From NCBI GenBank assembly GCA_014189435.1, contig CP050293.1, positions 5,213,001 through 5,277,000 of the forward strand: a stretch of 64,000 bases of DNA, given 5' to 3'. Below, piece by piece: positions 26,813-36,251 of the stretch. The first letter of the stretch is position 1, and every line of letters starts with the position of its first letter. A program made the translations under genes and the position numbers. Origin of the DNA: Mesorhizobium loti (lineage in GTDB: Bacteria > Pseudomonadota > Alphaproteobacteria > Rhizobiales > Rhizobiaceae). Under the pieces are notes generated by a model that worked only from the letters and a program-made list of their open reading frames with translations, searched no databases and was not told the DNA's origin.

Positions 26813-27739
26813 CTACGGCCGCCGAAACCCTGTCGGGCCGCCATAGAGGTAGCCAATGCGGGCGACGGCGTCCTTCAGCCCTTCGCGCGACACCAGCATG
26901 GTGTGGCCGTTGGCGTGGATCATCGTGTCGGCGTCGGTCATGATGGCGACATGGCCCTTCCAGAACACCAGATCGCCGCGACGCAGCCCTGAGAAATCAG
27001 GACCCGGCTCGAGCGGATCGCCGAGTGTCGCCGCCTGCATGTCGGAATCGCGCAGCACGTTGCTGCCGGCCATGCGCATCGCCAGTTGCACCAGGCCCGA
27101 ACAGTCGATGCCGAAGCCGGAAGTACCACCCCAGAGATAGGGTGTTCCAAGAAATGTCTCGGCAACAGCGACATAGTCAGCGGCTGCTTCACCGAGCGGC
27201 CGCAGATGACCCGCGATCAACGCCTCGCCGGAGGGCAGGACGGCATAGTGCGTGCCGCGTGTCTCGGCTGTATCCGTCACCGTCACCGTCGATCCCATCG
27301 ACAATTGTCCGGCGATCGGAAAGCGCAGATCCGGCCCGGGGTAGAGGAAGGTGCGCGGCACGCAGACGATGTGCGTGGGCGCATGGTCCCGTCCGCCCAG
27401 CATCGTGTCGGCGACATAGCCGACATAGCCGTCGCGTTCGGCCTGGACCCAGGCCCAGCCTTCTGCCACTTCAAAGACCAGGACATCATCGCCGAACAGA
27501 AGTTGCGTGTTGACGCCGGCATCCGGCCGCGGCGCCTTGCGCATATCGGCCACGGACGCGGTGATCCGCGCCGGCCGGCCGGCGACGAAGCGCTCGGCGG
27601 CGACCTCGCCCTTCAGCCGTGCATCGGCAAGGTCGGAACGGAAAGCGTGAAGGCGGGCATCCCTGGCGGTCAAATCGGCAACTCGGCTTTTGTTTGTTTG
27701 CGCATGATCTTGTCCGAAAACCGGTTCCCACGGGATCAT
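26813..27739 (-). CDS. NlpC/P60 cell-wall hydrolase with SH3 domains (C40 peptidase)
   Basis: A 308-aa peptidase: bacterial SH3-like regions at about residues 55-180 and a C-terminal NlpC/P60 domain with Cys near 213 (GIDCSGLVQLAM) and His near 263 (GHVAIM). It should cut peptide bonds in peptidoglycan stems. No classical signal peptide is seen. The first ATG, at 27739, lies inside a palindromic repeat, so the first residues (MIPWEPVFGQDHAQ) are repeat-encoded; a TTG or other start further in, near VADLTARDARLHAF, may be the true one. It is 9 bases from the MarR stop. Confidence 0.82.
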   Translation of the reverse strand: MIPWEPVFGQDHAQTNKSRVADLTARDARLHAFRSDLADARLKGEVAAERFVAGRPARITASVADMRKAPRPDAGVNTQLLFGDDVLVFEVAEGWAWVQAERDGYVGYVADTMLGGRDHAPTHIVCVPRTFLYPGPDLRFPIAGQLSMGSTVTVTDTAETRGTHYAVLPSGEALIAGHLRPLGEAAADYVAVAETFLGTPYLWGGTSGFGIDCSGLVQLAMRMAGSNVLRDSDMQAATLGDPLEPGPDFSGLRRGDLVFWKGHVAIMTDADTMIHANGHTMLVSREGLKDAVARIGYLYGGPTGFRRP

Positions 27740-27741
27740 GC
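27702..27741. repeat. Palindromic repeat, GCATGATC-armed copy
   Basis: Arms GCATGATC (27702-27709) and GATCATGC (27734-27741) flank the core CCGAAAACCGGTTCCCACG. The same arm type occurs at 60168. This copy spans the apparent start codon of the NlpC/P60 gene and ends four bases from the MarR stop. Confidence 0.8.
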
Positions 27742-27745
27742 TCTT

Positions 27746-28096
27746 CTAGATTGGCAGTTCGTGGGCCTTGGCGATGATACCATCGCCGAAGCGCTCGACA
27801 AAGAGCGCGCCCTCGACCGTGCGCCTGATCAGGACATTGCGCTTGTCGAGCTCGTCGCGATGGCGCGACACCAGTTTTAGCGCGCCCATCGTGTCAAGCG
27901 CGCGGGTGATCACCGGCTTGGTGACATTGAGGCGGGCGGCGAGCCCGCGCACCGTATGCGGCGGCGGATCGAGATAGATTGTGAACAGGATCGCCGTCTG
28001 GCGCATGGTCAGATCGGGCGCGTCGTCGCGCACCTGCGATAGCATCACTTGCTGCCACAGTCGCAAGGCCTGGCTCGGGCGCATCCCAATCGACAT
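27746..28096 (-). CDS. MarR-family transcriptional regulator
   Basis: A 116-aa winged-helix protein with HTVRGLAARLNVTKPVITRA as recognition helix region and the wing segment HRDELDKRNVLI. It is short for MarR but complete. A GTG one codon before the chosen ATG is equally possible. It is transcribed toward the NlpC/P60 gene and may share its transcript. The ligand and targets are unknown. Confidence 0.78.
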   Translation of the reverse strand: MSIGMRPSQALRLWQQVMLSQVRDDAPDLTMRQTAILFTIYLDPPPHTVRGLAARLNVTKPVITRALDTMGALKLVSRHRDELDKRNVLIRRTVEGALFVERFGDGIIAKAHELPI

Positions 28097-28168
28097 CACG
28101 CCAGCATGACGGCAAATTGTTTCGGTTCCGTTTCAGTCGAAGCAATTTGCCGGCTCTTCCTGCCTCAA

Positions 28169-29533
28169 TCAGCCGTAGCGTTTCGAGATGATCCGCTCCA
28201 GCGCGCGGATGCCTTGTGCCTCGCCGCCGGCGGGACCATGCGGGCGGTCGGCTGGGTTCCAGGCGAAGATGTCGAAATGCGCCCAGCCCGCGGTCTTTTC
28301 GACAAAGCGCTTGAGGAACAGTGCCGCCGTGATCGAGCCGGCAAAACCGTCCGTGGTGACATTGTTGATGTCGGCGATCTTCGACGACAGCTTTGCATCG
28401 TAGGGCCGCCACAACGGCATGCGCCACAGCGGATCTTCGACCGCGACGGAAGCCGCCGCCAGTTCGGCAGCCAGCGCTTCGTCGCCGGTATAGAAGGGTG
28501 GCAAATCGGGGCCGAGCGCGACACGGGCAGCCCCGGTCAGCGTCGCCATGTCGACCAGAAGCTGCGGTTCCTCCTCGTCGGCCAGCGCCAGCGCATCGGC
28601 CAGCACCAGCCGCCCCTCGGCATCCGTGTTGCCGATCTCGACTGACATGCCCTTGCGGCTCGTCAGCACGTCGCCGGGCCGGAAGGCGTTGCCGGCAATC
28701 GAATTCTCGACCGCGGGAATGAGCACGCGCAGCCGCAAATTCAGGCCGGCAGCCATGATCATCGAGGCGAGGCCAAGCACATTGGCGGCGCCGCCCATGT
28801 CCTTCTTCATCAACAGCATGCCGGACGATGGTTTGATGTCGAGACCGCCCGTGTCGAAACAGACGCCCTTGCCGACCAGCGTCACCTTCGGCGCGCCTTG
28901 CTGCCCCCATCTCATGTCGATCAGACGCGGTGCGCCGGCCGACGCGCGGCCGACGGCATGGATCATCGGGAAGTTCTGATCGAGGAGATCCCCGCCCTTC
29001 ACCACCGAGACTTCGGCCTTGTGCCTGGCGGCCAGGGTCCGCACCGCCTGCTCCAGGTCTTCCGGGCCCATATCGCTGGTCGGCGTGTTGACCAGATCAC
29101 GTGTCATGAAGACGCCATCGGCAATGCGGCGAACGCGCCCGGCATCGACGCCGGCCGGCAGTTCGAAGCGCAGCGCCTTGTCTGACTTCTTGCCGTAGCG
29201 GGTGAAGACATAGCCGCCGAGCACCAGCGCGGTCGCCGCGAGTTCCGGCTCGACCGGCGCCGAGGCGAAATGCCAGTCGCCTTCCGGCAAGGCTTTCGCC
29301 AGCGCGCCGAGGGCGAGCGCGCCTTCGCCATCGCCTATACCGAACAAGGCGCCGCCGAGCGCGCCGTTTTCGCCGGGCACGACCAGCGTCCTGCTTGCCT
29401 CGCCGGAAAAACCGTTGGCTCTGGCCCAGGCGACGGCGGCTGGCGCAAGACCCGTCGCCTCGAGACCGTCCCTGGCGACCAGATGGACCGGCAGTGAGCC
29501 CGGCAGTTTCTTCTCGACGAGTTCGACAGGCAT
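28169..29533 (-). CDS. Leucyl aminopeptidase family protein (M17)
   Basis: A 454-aa cytosolic metallo-aminopeptidase. The M17 signature NTDAEGRLVLADAL is intact, and the preceding VGKGVCFDTGGLDIKP carries the Lys and Asp metal and catalytic residues. The N-terminal 150 residues form the variable domain. The ATG at 29533 (MPVELVEKKLPG) is chosen; upstream open frame overlaps the tadD promoter and is not coding. It removes N-terminal residues from peptides. It is divergent from tadD and not obviously linked to pili. Confidence 0.88.
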   Translation of the reverse strand: MPVELVEKKLPGSLPVHLVARDGLEATGLAPAAVAWARANGFSGEASRTLVVPGENGALGGALFGIGDGEGALALGALAKALPEGDWHFASAPVEPELAATALVLGGYVFTRYGKKSDKALRFELPAGVDAGRVRRIADGVFMTRDLVNTPTSDMGPEDLEQAVRTLAARHKAEVSVVKGGDLLDQNFPMIHAVGRASAGAPRLIDMRWGQQGAPKVTLVGKGVCFDTGGLDIKPSSGMLLMKKDMGGAANVLGLASMIMAAGLNLRLRVLIPAVENSIAGNAFRPGDVLTSRKGMSVEIGNTDAEGRLVLADALALADEEEPQLLVDMATLTGAARVALGPDLPPFYTGDEALAAELAAASVAVEDPLWRMPLWRPYDAKLSSKIADINNVTTDGFAGSITAALFLKRFVEKTAGWAHFDIFAWNPADRPHGPAGGEAQGIRALERIISKRYG

Positions 29534-29571
29534 TCGATGTTCTCCATGCGGCGACCTTCGAGTCGCCGTTC

Positions 29572-29592
29572 TTAACCGTCCGTTAGGGTTAA
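29572..29592. promoter_or_regulatory. CtrA-like site upstream of tadD
   Basis: TTAA-N7-TTAG at 29572-29586 has one mismatch to the CtrA box TTAA-N7-TTAA, inside the inverted repeat TTAACC...GGTTAA. It is 74-88 bases before the tadD start. A similar site lies before flp. Confidence 0.35.
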
Positions 29593-29659
29593 CAGAATAT
29601 TTCTGCGAGAGGGAAGACGGCCACGCAATGGCCGCGCATGAATGGAGGCTTAGGTAGCC

Positions 29660-30481
29660 ATGCCGACCAACCGCAGGATCAACGCCAGGGGAACACGGCT
29701 CATCACCACGGCCCTTGCGCTGGCGCTCGCAGCGGGCGTCGCCGGCTGCGGAACCGACAAGATCTCCACCGGCTCGATCGGGCGCACCAGCGGCAAACCG
29801 CTGGAAACCATGTCGGCGGGAGAACTGCACACTGCAACGACGTCACTTGGCCAATCCTACGCCAAGAACCCAAACGACAAGCGGATAGCGACCAACTACG
29901 CGGCGGCATTGCAGATGGATGGCGACGCCGACCAGTCGCTCGCCGTGATGCGCAAGCTGGCGATCGCCCTGCCGAAGGATCGTGACGTGCTTGCCGCCTA
30001 TGGCAAGGCGCTGGCCGCCAACGGCCAGTTCGAGGCAGCACTCGACGCCGTGCGCCGCGCCCAAACACCGGAATATCCCGACTGGAAGCTGGTGTCGGCC
30101 GAAGCGGCCATTCTCGACCAGACTGGCCAGAAGGACGATGCGCGCCAGCTTTACCGCAAGGCGCTCGACCTCAAGCCGAACGAGCCTTCCGTGCTCTCCA
30201 ATCTTGGCATGTCCTATGTGCTGGAAGGTGATCTGCGCACCGCCGAAACTTATATGCGTTCGGCCGCGCAGCAGCCGAACGCGGACAGCCGGGTCCGCCA
30301 GAACCTGGCACTGGTCGTCGGCTTGCAGGGCCGTTTCGACGAAGCCGAGAAGATCGCCTCACAGGAACTCTCGCCCGAACAGGCGCAGGCGAATGTCGCC
30401 TATCTCAGGCAGATGCTGGCGCAGCAAAACGCCTGGAGCCAGCTCAAGGATCAGGACAAGTCAAAGTCCGCGACCAACTGA
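29660..30481 (+). CDS. tadD: Tad pilus assembly lipoprotein TadD
   Basis: A 273-aa protein with a lipoprotein signal (lipobox LAAGVAGC) and several tetratricopeptide repeats between about residues 60 and 240 (ARQLYRKALDLKPNEPSVLS; LGMSYVLEGDLRTAETYM). TadD is an outer-membrane-associated pilotin-like factor of tight-adherence pili. It converges on tadC across a perfect palindrome, which completes the pilus locus on the opposite strand. It is preceded by GGAGG further up and a CtrA-like site. Confidence 0.85.
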   Translation: MPTNRRINARGTRLITTALALALAAGVAGCGTDKISTGSIGRTSGKPLETMSAGELHTATTSLGQSYAKNPNDKRIATNYAAALQMDGDADQSLAVMRKLAIALPKDRDVLAAYGKALAANGQFEAALDAVRRAQTPEYPDWKLVSAEAAILDQTGQKDDARQLYRKALDLKPNEPSVLSNLGMSYVLEGDLRTAETYMRSAAQQPNADSRVRQNLALVVGLQGRFDEAEKIASQELSPEQAQANVAYLRQMLAQQNAWSQLKDQDKSKSATN

Positions 30482-30509
30482 GACGACGATCCTTGTAGCG
30501 ACCATCAAT

Positions 30510-30537
30510 GAAGCCGCGCTGCATGCAGCGCGGCTTC
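30510..30537. terminator. Bidirectional hairpin between tadD and tadC
   Basis: A perfect 28-bp palindrome with arm GAAGCCGCGCTGCA sits between convergent genes, with TTCTTCAT after it on the plus strand. It would act for both directions, though T-tracts are short. Confidence 0.65.
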
Positions 30538-30568
30538 TTCATGTGTCGTGCAGGGATTTGCCTTGCCG

Positions 30569-31588
30569 TTACTGGGCTGCTGCCGGTGCCGAATGATCTC
30601 CGAAGATACCGCGCTGGCTGACCTGAATGCCGGCGGGGCCTAGAATGATGGCGAAAAGCACTGGCAGGAAAAACAGGATCATCGGCACGGTGAGCTTTGG
30701 CGGCAAGGCGGCAGCCTTCTTTTCGGCCGCATTCATGCGCATGTCGCGGCTTTCGGCAGCAAGCACGCGCAGTGCATGCGCCACCGGCGTGCCGTAGCGC
30801 TCGGCCTGGACGAGTGCCTGCGACACGGACTTGACTGAATCCAGGCCGGTGCGGCTTGCCAGGTTCTCGTACGCCTGCTTGCGCTCCTGCAGATAGGAAA
30901 GCTCGGCGTTGGTGAGGATGAATTCTTCCGCCAGAGCCACCGATTGCGCACCGATCTCGTCGGCGACCTTGCGGAGTGCTGCTTCCACCGACATGCCCGA
31001 CTCGACGCAGATCAGCAGCAGATCGAGCGCATCCGGCCATGCCATCTGGATCGACTGCTTGCGCTTGGTGGCACGGTTGTTGACATAGACAACCGGCGCG
31101 TAGAAGCCGCCATAAGCAACGAGGATGCAGACGAACAGCCTGATGACCAATGGCTTGTCGGGTAATCCTCCGAGCACGAAGATGTAGATTGCCGCCAGCG
31201 CGAAGCCGACAAAAGGAAGCACGAGACGGAAGAAAAGAAACCGCGTCAGCGGATTTTGCCCGCGAAACCCGGCCACCTTGAGTTTCTGTAACGTGCCCTC
31301 GTCGGCGAGCGCGCGCTTCAGATCCAGCCGATCGACAATGTTGCGCATGCCAACCGACTGTTCCTCGCGCAGACCCTTGCGCCGGCGATCCGCCTCGACA
31401 GCAAGCCGGGCGCGCTGTTTGGCACGCAGTTCGTCGCGTTCCAGCGCAACGGTTTTCATGCGTGACTTGAGCTGGTTTCCGCCAAACGCCGGCAGCAAGG
31501 TGAAGACGGTCGCAAACACCGCAATGGCGACCAGCATCGCGATCAGGAAGGTCGGATCCGTCAGGGTTTTGATGACTTGCTCGGTCAT
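30569..31588 (-). CDS. tadC: Tad pilus platform protein TadC
   Basis: A 339-aa inner-membrane protein of the T2SS-F family. Hydrophobic segments occur at the N-terminus (FLIAMLVAIAVFATVFTLLP), at about 140-185 and at the C-terminus (MILFFLPVLFAIILGPAGIQ). The GspF-type cytoplasmic domain contains CVESGMSVEAALRKVADEIG. With TadB it forms the platform on which the ATPase acts. It is nine bases after tadB and is the last gene of the main tad operon. Confidence 0.88.
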   Translation of the reverse strand: MTEQVIKTLTDPTFLIAMLVAIAVFATVFTLLPAFGGNQLKSRMKTVALERDELRAKQRARLAVEADRRRKGLREEQSVGMRNIVDRLDLKRALADEGTLQKLKVAGFRGQNPLTRFLFFRLVLPFVGFALAAIYIFVLGGLPDKPLVIRLFVCILVAYGGFYAPVVYVNNRATKRKQSIQMAWPDALDLLLICVESGMSVEAALRKVADEIGAQSVALAEEFILTNAELSYLQERKQAYENLASRTGLDSVKSVSQALVQAERYGTPVAHALRVLAAESRDMRMNAAEKKAAALPPKLTVPMILFFLPVLFAIILGPAGIQVSQRGIFGDHSAPAAAQ

Positions 31589-31597
31589 GCCGCGATC

Positions 31598-32611
31598 CTA
31601 GACTTCGAAGTTCATCATTTTGCGCATTACAAAGATGCCGATCGACATCCAGACTGCCGAGCACCCAAGGATCAGATGTCCAACGCTGGTGACGAACAGC
31701 GGCATCAGGTAGGCCGGGCTCGACAGGTAGACGAGAAAGGCGACGATGAAGGGCAGCGCACCGATGATCGCGGCGGACGCCTTGGCTTCCATCGACAGCG
31801 CCGCGACCTTGGCTTTCATCTTCTTGCGATCGCGGAGCACGCGCGAAAGGTTGCCCAGCGCCTCGGAGAGATTGCCGCCGGCCTGCGACTGAATCTGGAT
31901 GACGATGCCGAAGAAGCTTGCCTCCGTGCAAGGCATGGTTTCGGGCATGCGCAAGGTCGCATCGGGGATCGACAGGCCCATCTGCTGGGAATCGACGATA
32001 CGACGAAATTCGGTCTTCACCGGTTCGGGCGATTCGTTGGCGATCAGGCGCACGGCGTCGTTCAGCGGCAGGCCGGATTTTACGGCGCGCACGATGATGT
32101 CGAGCGCGTTTGGAAATTCGTTGAGGAATGCCTTGACGCGGCGGGCGCGACGAAACGAGACGAACCAGCGCGGCAGGCCGAGCGCGCCGGCCAGCAGCAC
32201 GCCCGGCAAGACGATCAGCGGCGCTCCGCCCACAAAGGCAGCCATCGTCAAAGCGAGGCCGCATATGGCGGAGTATATATAGAAGCGCTCGATGGTGGTC
32301 TTCAACCCGGCCTGACGGAGCTGGGCTTTCAGCGGTGGTTTCTTGACCGCGCTGTCTTTGGTTTTCTGCTTTGCGTCGAGCTCGTTGAGCGAATCCTGAA
32401 CCGATTTGCGCCGCTTGACGGCTTCCGCTGCGCGGTCGCGCGAGGCCTTGACGACGGAACGATCCGTCTCGGCCGTCCTGATCGTTTCGAGCCGCTTGCC
32501 AACCTGTTTCTCGTTGCTGATCCGGGTGAACAGGAATGCATAGGCGACCGCGCCGGCGCTGAAGCCGGCGAGCACGATAAAGGCCAGTACTGTGCCGTCA
32601 ATTCCAAACAT
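31598..32611 (-). CDS. tadB: Tad pilus platform protein TadB
   Basis: The 337-aa paralogue of TadC has the same T2SS-F domain (IIVRAVKSGLPLNDAVRLIA; QSQAGGNLSEALGNLS) and membrane segments at the N-terminus (VLAFIVLAGFSAGAVAYAF), the middle and the C-terminus. Residues 45-100 are charged and cytoplasmic. It lies 29 bases after the ATPase gene. The order cpaF-tadB-tadC is that of rhizobial ctp clusters. Confidence 0.88.
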   Translation of the reverse strand: MFGIDGTVLAFIVLAGFSAGAVAYAFLFTRISNEKQVGKRLETIRTAETDRSVVKASRDRAAEAVKRRKSVQDSLNELDAKQKTKDSAVKKPPLKAQLRQAGLKTTIERFYIYSAICGLALTMAAFVGGAPLIVLPGVLLAGALGLPRWFVSFRRARRVKAFLNEFPNALDIIVRAVKSGLPLNDAVRLIANESPEPVKTEFRRIVDSQQMGLSIPDATLRMPETMPCTEASFFGIVIQIQSQAGGNLSEALGNLSRVLRDRKKMKAKVAALSMEAKASAAIIGALPFIVAFLVYLSSPAYLMPLFVTSVGHLILGCSAVWMSIGIFVMRKMMNFEV

Positions 32612-32640
32612 TGGCCCGAACCCTTACGCCCCAGGATGCG

Positions 32641-34143
32641 TCAGTCAGCGCGTTTCTCCATCGCCTCGAGCGCAATGGCGAGGCGCTGCTCCTCGCCATA
32701 ATAGCGAGCCCGCTCCCAGAAATGCGGACGACCGATGCCGGTCGATACATGCTCTCCCAGCAGCCTTCCATTGGCGTCCTCGCCCTTGATGTTGTACAGG
32801 ACGATATCCTGCGTGATGATGACGTCGCCCTCCATTCCGATCACCTCGGTGATGTGGGTGATGCGACGCGATCCGTCACGCAGGCGTGCCGCCTGGATGA
32901 TCACGTCGATGGAGCCGACGACGATTTCGCGCACTGTCTTCTGCGGCAGCGAATAACCGCCCATGGCGATCATGGATTCGATACGGTTCAGGCATTCGCG
33001 CGGACTGTTCGAGTGGATCGTTCCCATCGAACCGTCATGGCCGGTGTTCATCGCCTGCAGAAGGTCGAACACTTCTGGTCCGCGCACTTCGCCGACGATG
33101 ATGCGCTCGGGGCGCATGCGCAGGCAGTTCTTGACCAGGTCACGCATTGTCACCTCACCTTCGCCCTCCAGATTGGGCGGGCGGGTTTCGAGGCGCACGA
33201 CATGCGGCTGCTGCAGTTGCAGCTCGGCCGAGTCCTCGCAGGTGATGACGCGCTCCTCGCGGTCGATATAGTTGGTCAGGCAGTTGAGCAGCGTCGTCTT
33301 GCCCGAGCCGGTACCACCCGAGATGACGATGTTGCAGCGAACACGGCTGATGATCTTGAGAACTTCGGCGCCCTGCGGTGAAATGGCGCCGAACTTGACC
33401 AACTGATCGAGCGTCAGCTTGTCCTTCTTGAATTTGCGGATGGTGAGCGTGGCGCCGTCGATGGAGAGCGGCGGCGCGATGACGTTGACGCGGGAGCCGT
33501 CGGGAAGGCGCGCGTCGCAGATCGGACTGGATTCGTCGACACGGCGGCCAACCTGGCTGACGATGCGCTGGCAGATGTTGAGGAGCTGCTGGTTATCACG
33601 GAAGCGGATGCCGGTCTGCTCGACCTTGCCGTTGACTTCGATGTAGACGTTCTTGGAGCCGTTGACCATGATATCGGCGATGTCGTCGCGCGCGAGCAGC
33701 GGCTCGAGCGGCCCATAGCCGAGCACATCGTTGCAGATGTCCTCGAGCAATTCTTCCTGCTCGGCGATCGTCATCGCGAAATTCTTGATCGCGATGATGT
33801 CGTTGACGATGTCGCGGATTTCCTCGCGCGCGCTTTCAGGATCAAGCTTGGCGAGCTGCGACAGATCGATCGTGTCGATGAGCGCGGAGAAAACCTGGCT
33901 CTTGGTGTCGTAGTAGGTTTCGCTCTTTTCGCGCTGTGCCCGCTTCGGCTCAGGCGCCAATGGCGGTGCCTCGACCGCGCGGCGCGCCGGCGGCGCGACA
34001 GGCGCGCTTGGCGCAGCCGCAGGCCGGGCCAGAACCGCCGTCTCCGCGGAACTTGCAGCCGGCGGCGCGACAGGCGCCGGTGCTGGCTGGCGAAATTCCG
34101 GCGTGAACCGGTTGCCGTCGTCGCTGCCTCTTTTACCAAACAT
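32641..34143 (-). CDS. cpaF: Tad pilus assembly ATPase CpaF/TadA
   Basis: A 500-aa secretion ATPase of the CpaF group that powers pilus extension and probably retraction. After a Pro/Ala-rich N-terminus of about 70 residues come the N-domain and the motor, with Walker [13 protein letters not shown] near residue 272, [11 protein letters not shown] (Asp box), [15 protein letters not shown] (Walker B region) and [20 protein letters not shown] (His box). All key residues are present. It sits between cpaE and tadB. Confidence 0.93.
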   Translation of the reverse strand: MFGKRGSDDGNRFTPEFRQPAPAPVAPPAASSAETAVLARPAAAPSAPVAPPARRAVEAPPLAPEPKRAQREKSETYYDTKSQVFSALIDTIDLSQLAKLDPESAREEIRDIVNDIIAIKNFAMTIAEQEELLEDICNDVLGYGPLEPLLARDDIADIMVNGSKNVYIEVNGKVEQTGIRFRDNQQLLNICQRIVSQVGRRVDESSPICDARLPDGSRVNVIAPPLSIDGATLTIRKFKKDKLTLDQLVKFGAISPQGAEVLKIISRVRCNIVISGGTGSGKTTLLNCLTNYIDREERVITCEDSAELQLQQPHVVRLETRPPNLEGEGEVTMRDLVKNCLRMRPERIIVGEVRGPEVFDLLQAMNTGHDGSMGTIHSNSPRECLNRIESMIAMGGYSLPQKTVREIVVGSIDVIIQAARLRDGSRRITHITEVIGMEGDVIITQDIVLYNIKGEDANGRLLGEHVSTGIGRPHFWERARYYGEEQRLAIALEAMEKRAD

Positions 34144-34172
34144 GATCGACTACCGATTCCACTGCTGAAGCG

Positions 34173-35462
34173 TCACTTCTTGTTGCGCGAGAACTTGCCG
34201 AGCAGGTTGCCAAGCCCGGCCTTCTTCTTGGCCTTGATTTCACTGCGCCCGGTCAGCACATGCGCCATTTCGTTGATCATCGCGACAACCGGGTTCTTAG
34301 CATCCATTTCGCCAAGCATGCGTCCGTTGTTGGCGGCATTGCCGAACAGCAACGGATCGAAACCAATGACCGACATTGGCGACAGGCCGAGCGGCTCGGC
34401 GAAGTCGGACGGCGAAATCTCCGGACGCTTCGGGACGCCGGCCTGGTTGATGATCAACTTCGGCGGCGGGTCGTTGGGACGAAGCCGTTTGAACATGTCG
34501 ACGAGGTTCTTGGTGTTGCGCAGATTGGCCAGTTCCGGTGTCGCCGTGATGACGATCTCGTCGGCCTTGATCAGGGTGTTCTTGGTCCAGCCCGTCCAGA
34601 CATGGGGAATATCGAGCACCAAAAGCGGCACGCTGCGCTGGGCGGTGTCGATGAGCTGAGTGAAGGCCTCCGGATCGAAGTCATAGACCCGTTCGAGCGT
34701 CGAAGGTGCTGCCAGCAACGACAGATGCTCGGCGCACTGGGTCAGCAGCCGGTCAAGATAGACTTCATCGATGCGCTCCGGCGAAAACACCGCTTCGGCG
34801 ATGCCTTGTGCCGGATCCTGGTCGAAATTGATGTTGGCGGTGCCGAAAGCGAGATCGAGATCGGCGACGACCACCTCGGATTTGAACAGAGAGGACATCG
34901 CCCAAGCCACATTGTGGGCAATCGTCGAGGAGCCGACGCCACCCTTGGCGCCGACAAAGGCGATCGAGCGGCCGAGCGGCTCGGCTTCCGGATCGATGAA
35001 AATCGACGACACCACGCTGACAATGTCAGCCATCGATACCGGTGCGATCACATATTCGGAAATGCCGTTGCGGATGAGTTCGCGGTAGAGACCGACATCA
35101 TTGTAATGACCGATCACCACCACCTTGGAAGTGGGATCGCAATATTCCGAGAGCTGGGCGAGTTGCTCCAGCAATTGCTTCGGCTCGCTGCGCGATTCCA
35201 GCAGGATCAGGTTGGGCGTTGGCGCCGATTGGTAGAATTCGATGGCGGTGGGAACGCCGCCCATATGGACCTTGAGATGCGCCTTGGTCATGCGGCGGTC
35301 CTCGCCGGCGCGCTCGACCGGATTGGCAACGCCCTCGGTCTCGCAGAATGCCTGGATCGAGATGCGCGGGATCGGCCGCAACGCCTGCATCGCGGCGATG
35401 TCCTGCTGCGAGGTATCGCTGCCATCCACCGGGGCGTCGTAGGCAAGGTTGCTCATCGTCAT
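34173..35462 (-). CDS. cpaE: Pilus assembly/localisation ATPase CpaE (TadZ)
   Basis: A 429-aa protein with an atypical receiver-like domain (about 75-155) and a MinD/ParA-type ATPase domain with deviant Walker A FVGAKGGVGSSTIA near residue 165. CpaE places the pilus machinery at the pole in Caulobacter. The first ATG (35462) and another two codons later (35456, MSNLAYD) are both possible; the spacing of the AAGAG motif favours the second. The PodJ-like factor in the same window may be a polar cue for it, which is inference. Confidence 0.88.
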   Translation of the reverse strand: MTMSNLAYDAPVDGSDTSQQDIAAMQALRPIPRISIQAFCETEGVANPVERAGEDRRMTKAHLKVHMGGVPTAIEFYQSAPTPNLILLESRSEPKQLLEQLAQLSEYCDPTSKVVVIGHYNDVGLYRELIRNGISEYVIAPVSMADIVSVVSSIFIDPEAEPLGRSIAFVGAKGGVGSSTIAHNVAWAMSSLFKSEVVVADLDLAFGTANINFDQDPAQGIAEAVFSPERIDEVYLDRLLTQCAEHLSLLAAPSTLERVYDFDPEAFTQLIDTAQRSVPLLVLDIPHVWTGWTKNTLIKADEIVITATPELANLRNTKNLVDMFKRLRPNDPPPKLIINQAGVPKRPEISPSDFAEPLGLSPMSVIGFDPLLFGNAANNGRMLGEMDAKNPVVAMINEMAHVLTGRSEIKAKKKAGLGNLLGKFSRNKK

Positions 35463-35499
35463 GCTCTTTCGCGTAGCCTGTTCTGTTCGAGACTGCGGC

Positions 35500-36237
35500 T
35501 CAGTACGTCACTTCCGAATTGCCGAGGAACTCATCCGAGATGCCTCTCTTTTGGTAGACCCCGATGGCTTGGCTACGATTTGCCGGATCAATATTGGCAG
35601 GCTTGCGCGGCCCGAGCAGGTCGTTCGGGTTGGCCATCTGGGCGGCAAGATTGTTCTGATAGGAGCAGCCGAAGTCGGCATAGTGCTTGTTTTCCGACGT
35701 ATCGACGAGGTCGTCGGGCCAGCGTCCGCATTTGTCGGTCTGGGCTTTCACCGTAATGTAGGAGACGCGAACCGGGGCGGATGTCTCGCTCGAGCCGGCC
35801 TGATAAGAGACCACGGCGATGCGGTTGCGCTTGATGCCGCTGGCGACTGCGAGCCTGGCGAAATCACGGCCGGCCGCCGTCGCGGCAACCTCATTGGCCG
35901 ATCCGCTCGGGACCTGGATCGTCAGCGTCGGGGCGGCACTCTTGTCATAGCCGTCGAGGAAGCCAAGAAGCGTATCGCGCTGGGAGCCGGTCATGCCGCG
36001 GTCACCGGCGCCAACCGGCAGGTCGATCTTCTGATTCTTCTCCGCGATGACAATCGGATGGTTGGTGCGATAGTCATCCGGAATGGCGCCGACCGTGATG
36101 CTGTCGCGCTGGGCACAGCCGGCGAGCAGCGCCGCAACCACGACCGCCAGGGCCGGAACGGCTCGCCGGCAGACCTGAGAACGGTCAAGGCGCACCGTCG
36201 TGGCGATGGTCCTTGCCTTCAATGCTGACTGAGACAT
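35500..36237 (-). CDS. cpaD: Pilus biogenesis lipoprotein CpaD
   Basis: A 245-aa lipoprotein (signal VPALAVVVAALLAGC after an unusually long basic N-terminus of about 27 residues). The body contains RTNHPIVIAEKNQKIDLPVG and CGRWPDDLVDTSENKHYADF, both typical of CpaD. It is thought to support the CpaC secretin in the outer membrane. It is 14 bases after cpaC, in operon order. The family call is firm. Confidence 0.87.
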   Translation of the reverse strand: MSQSALKARTIATTVRLDRSQVCRRAVPALAVVVAALLAGCAQRDSITVGAIPDDYRTNHPIVIAEKNQKIDLPVGAGDRGMTGSQRDTLLGFLDGYDKSAAPTLTIQVPSGSANEVAATAAGRDFARLAVASGIKRNRIAVVSYQAGSSETSAPVRVSYITVKAQTDKCGRWPDDLVDTSENKHYADFGCSYQNNLAAQMANPNDLLGPRKPANIDPANRSQAIGVYQKRGISDEFLGNSEVTY

Positions 36238-36251
36238 GTCCGCTTCCCCGC

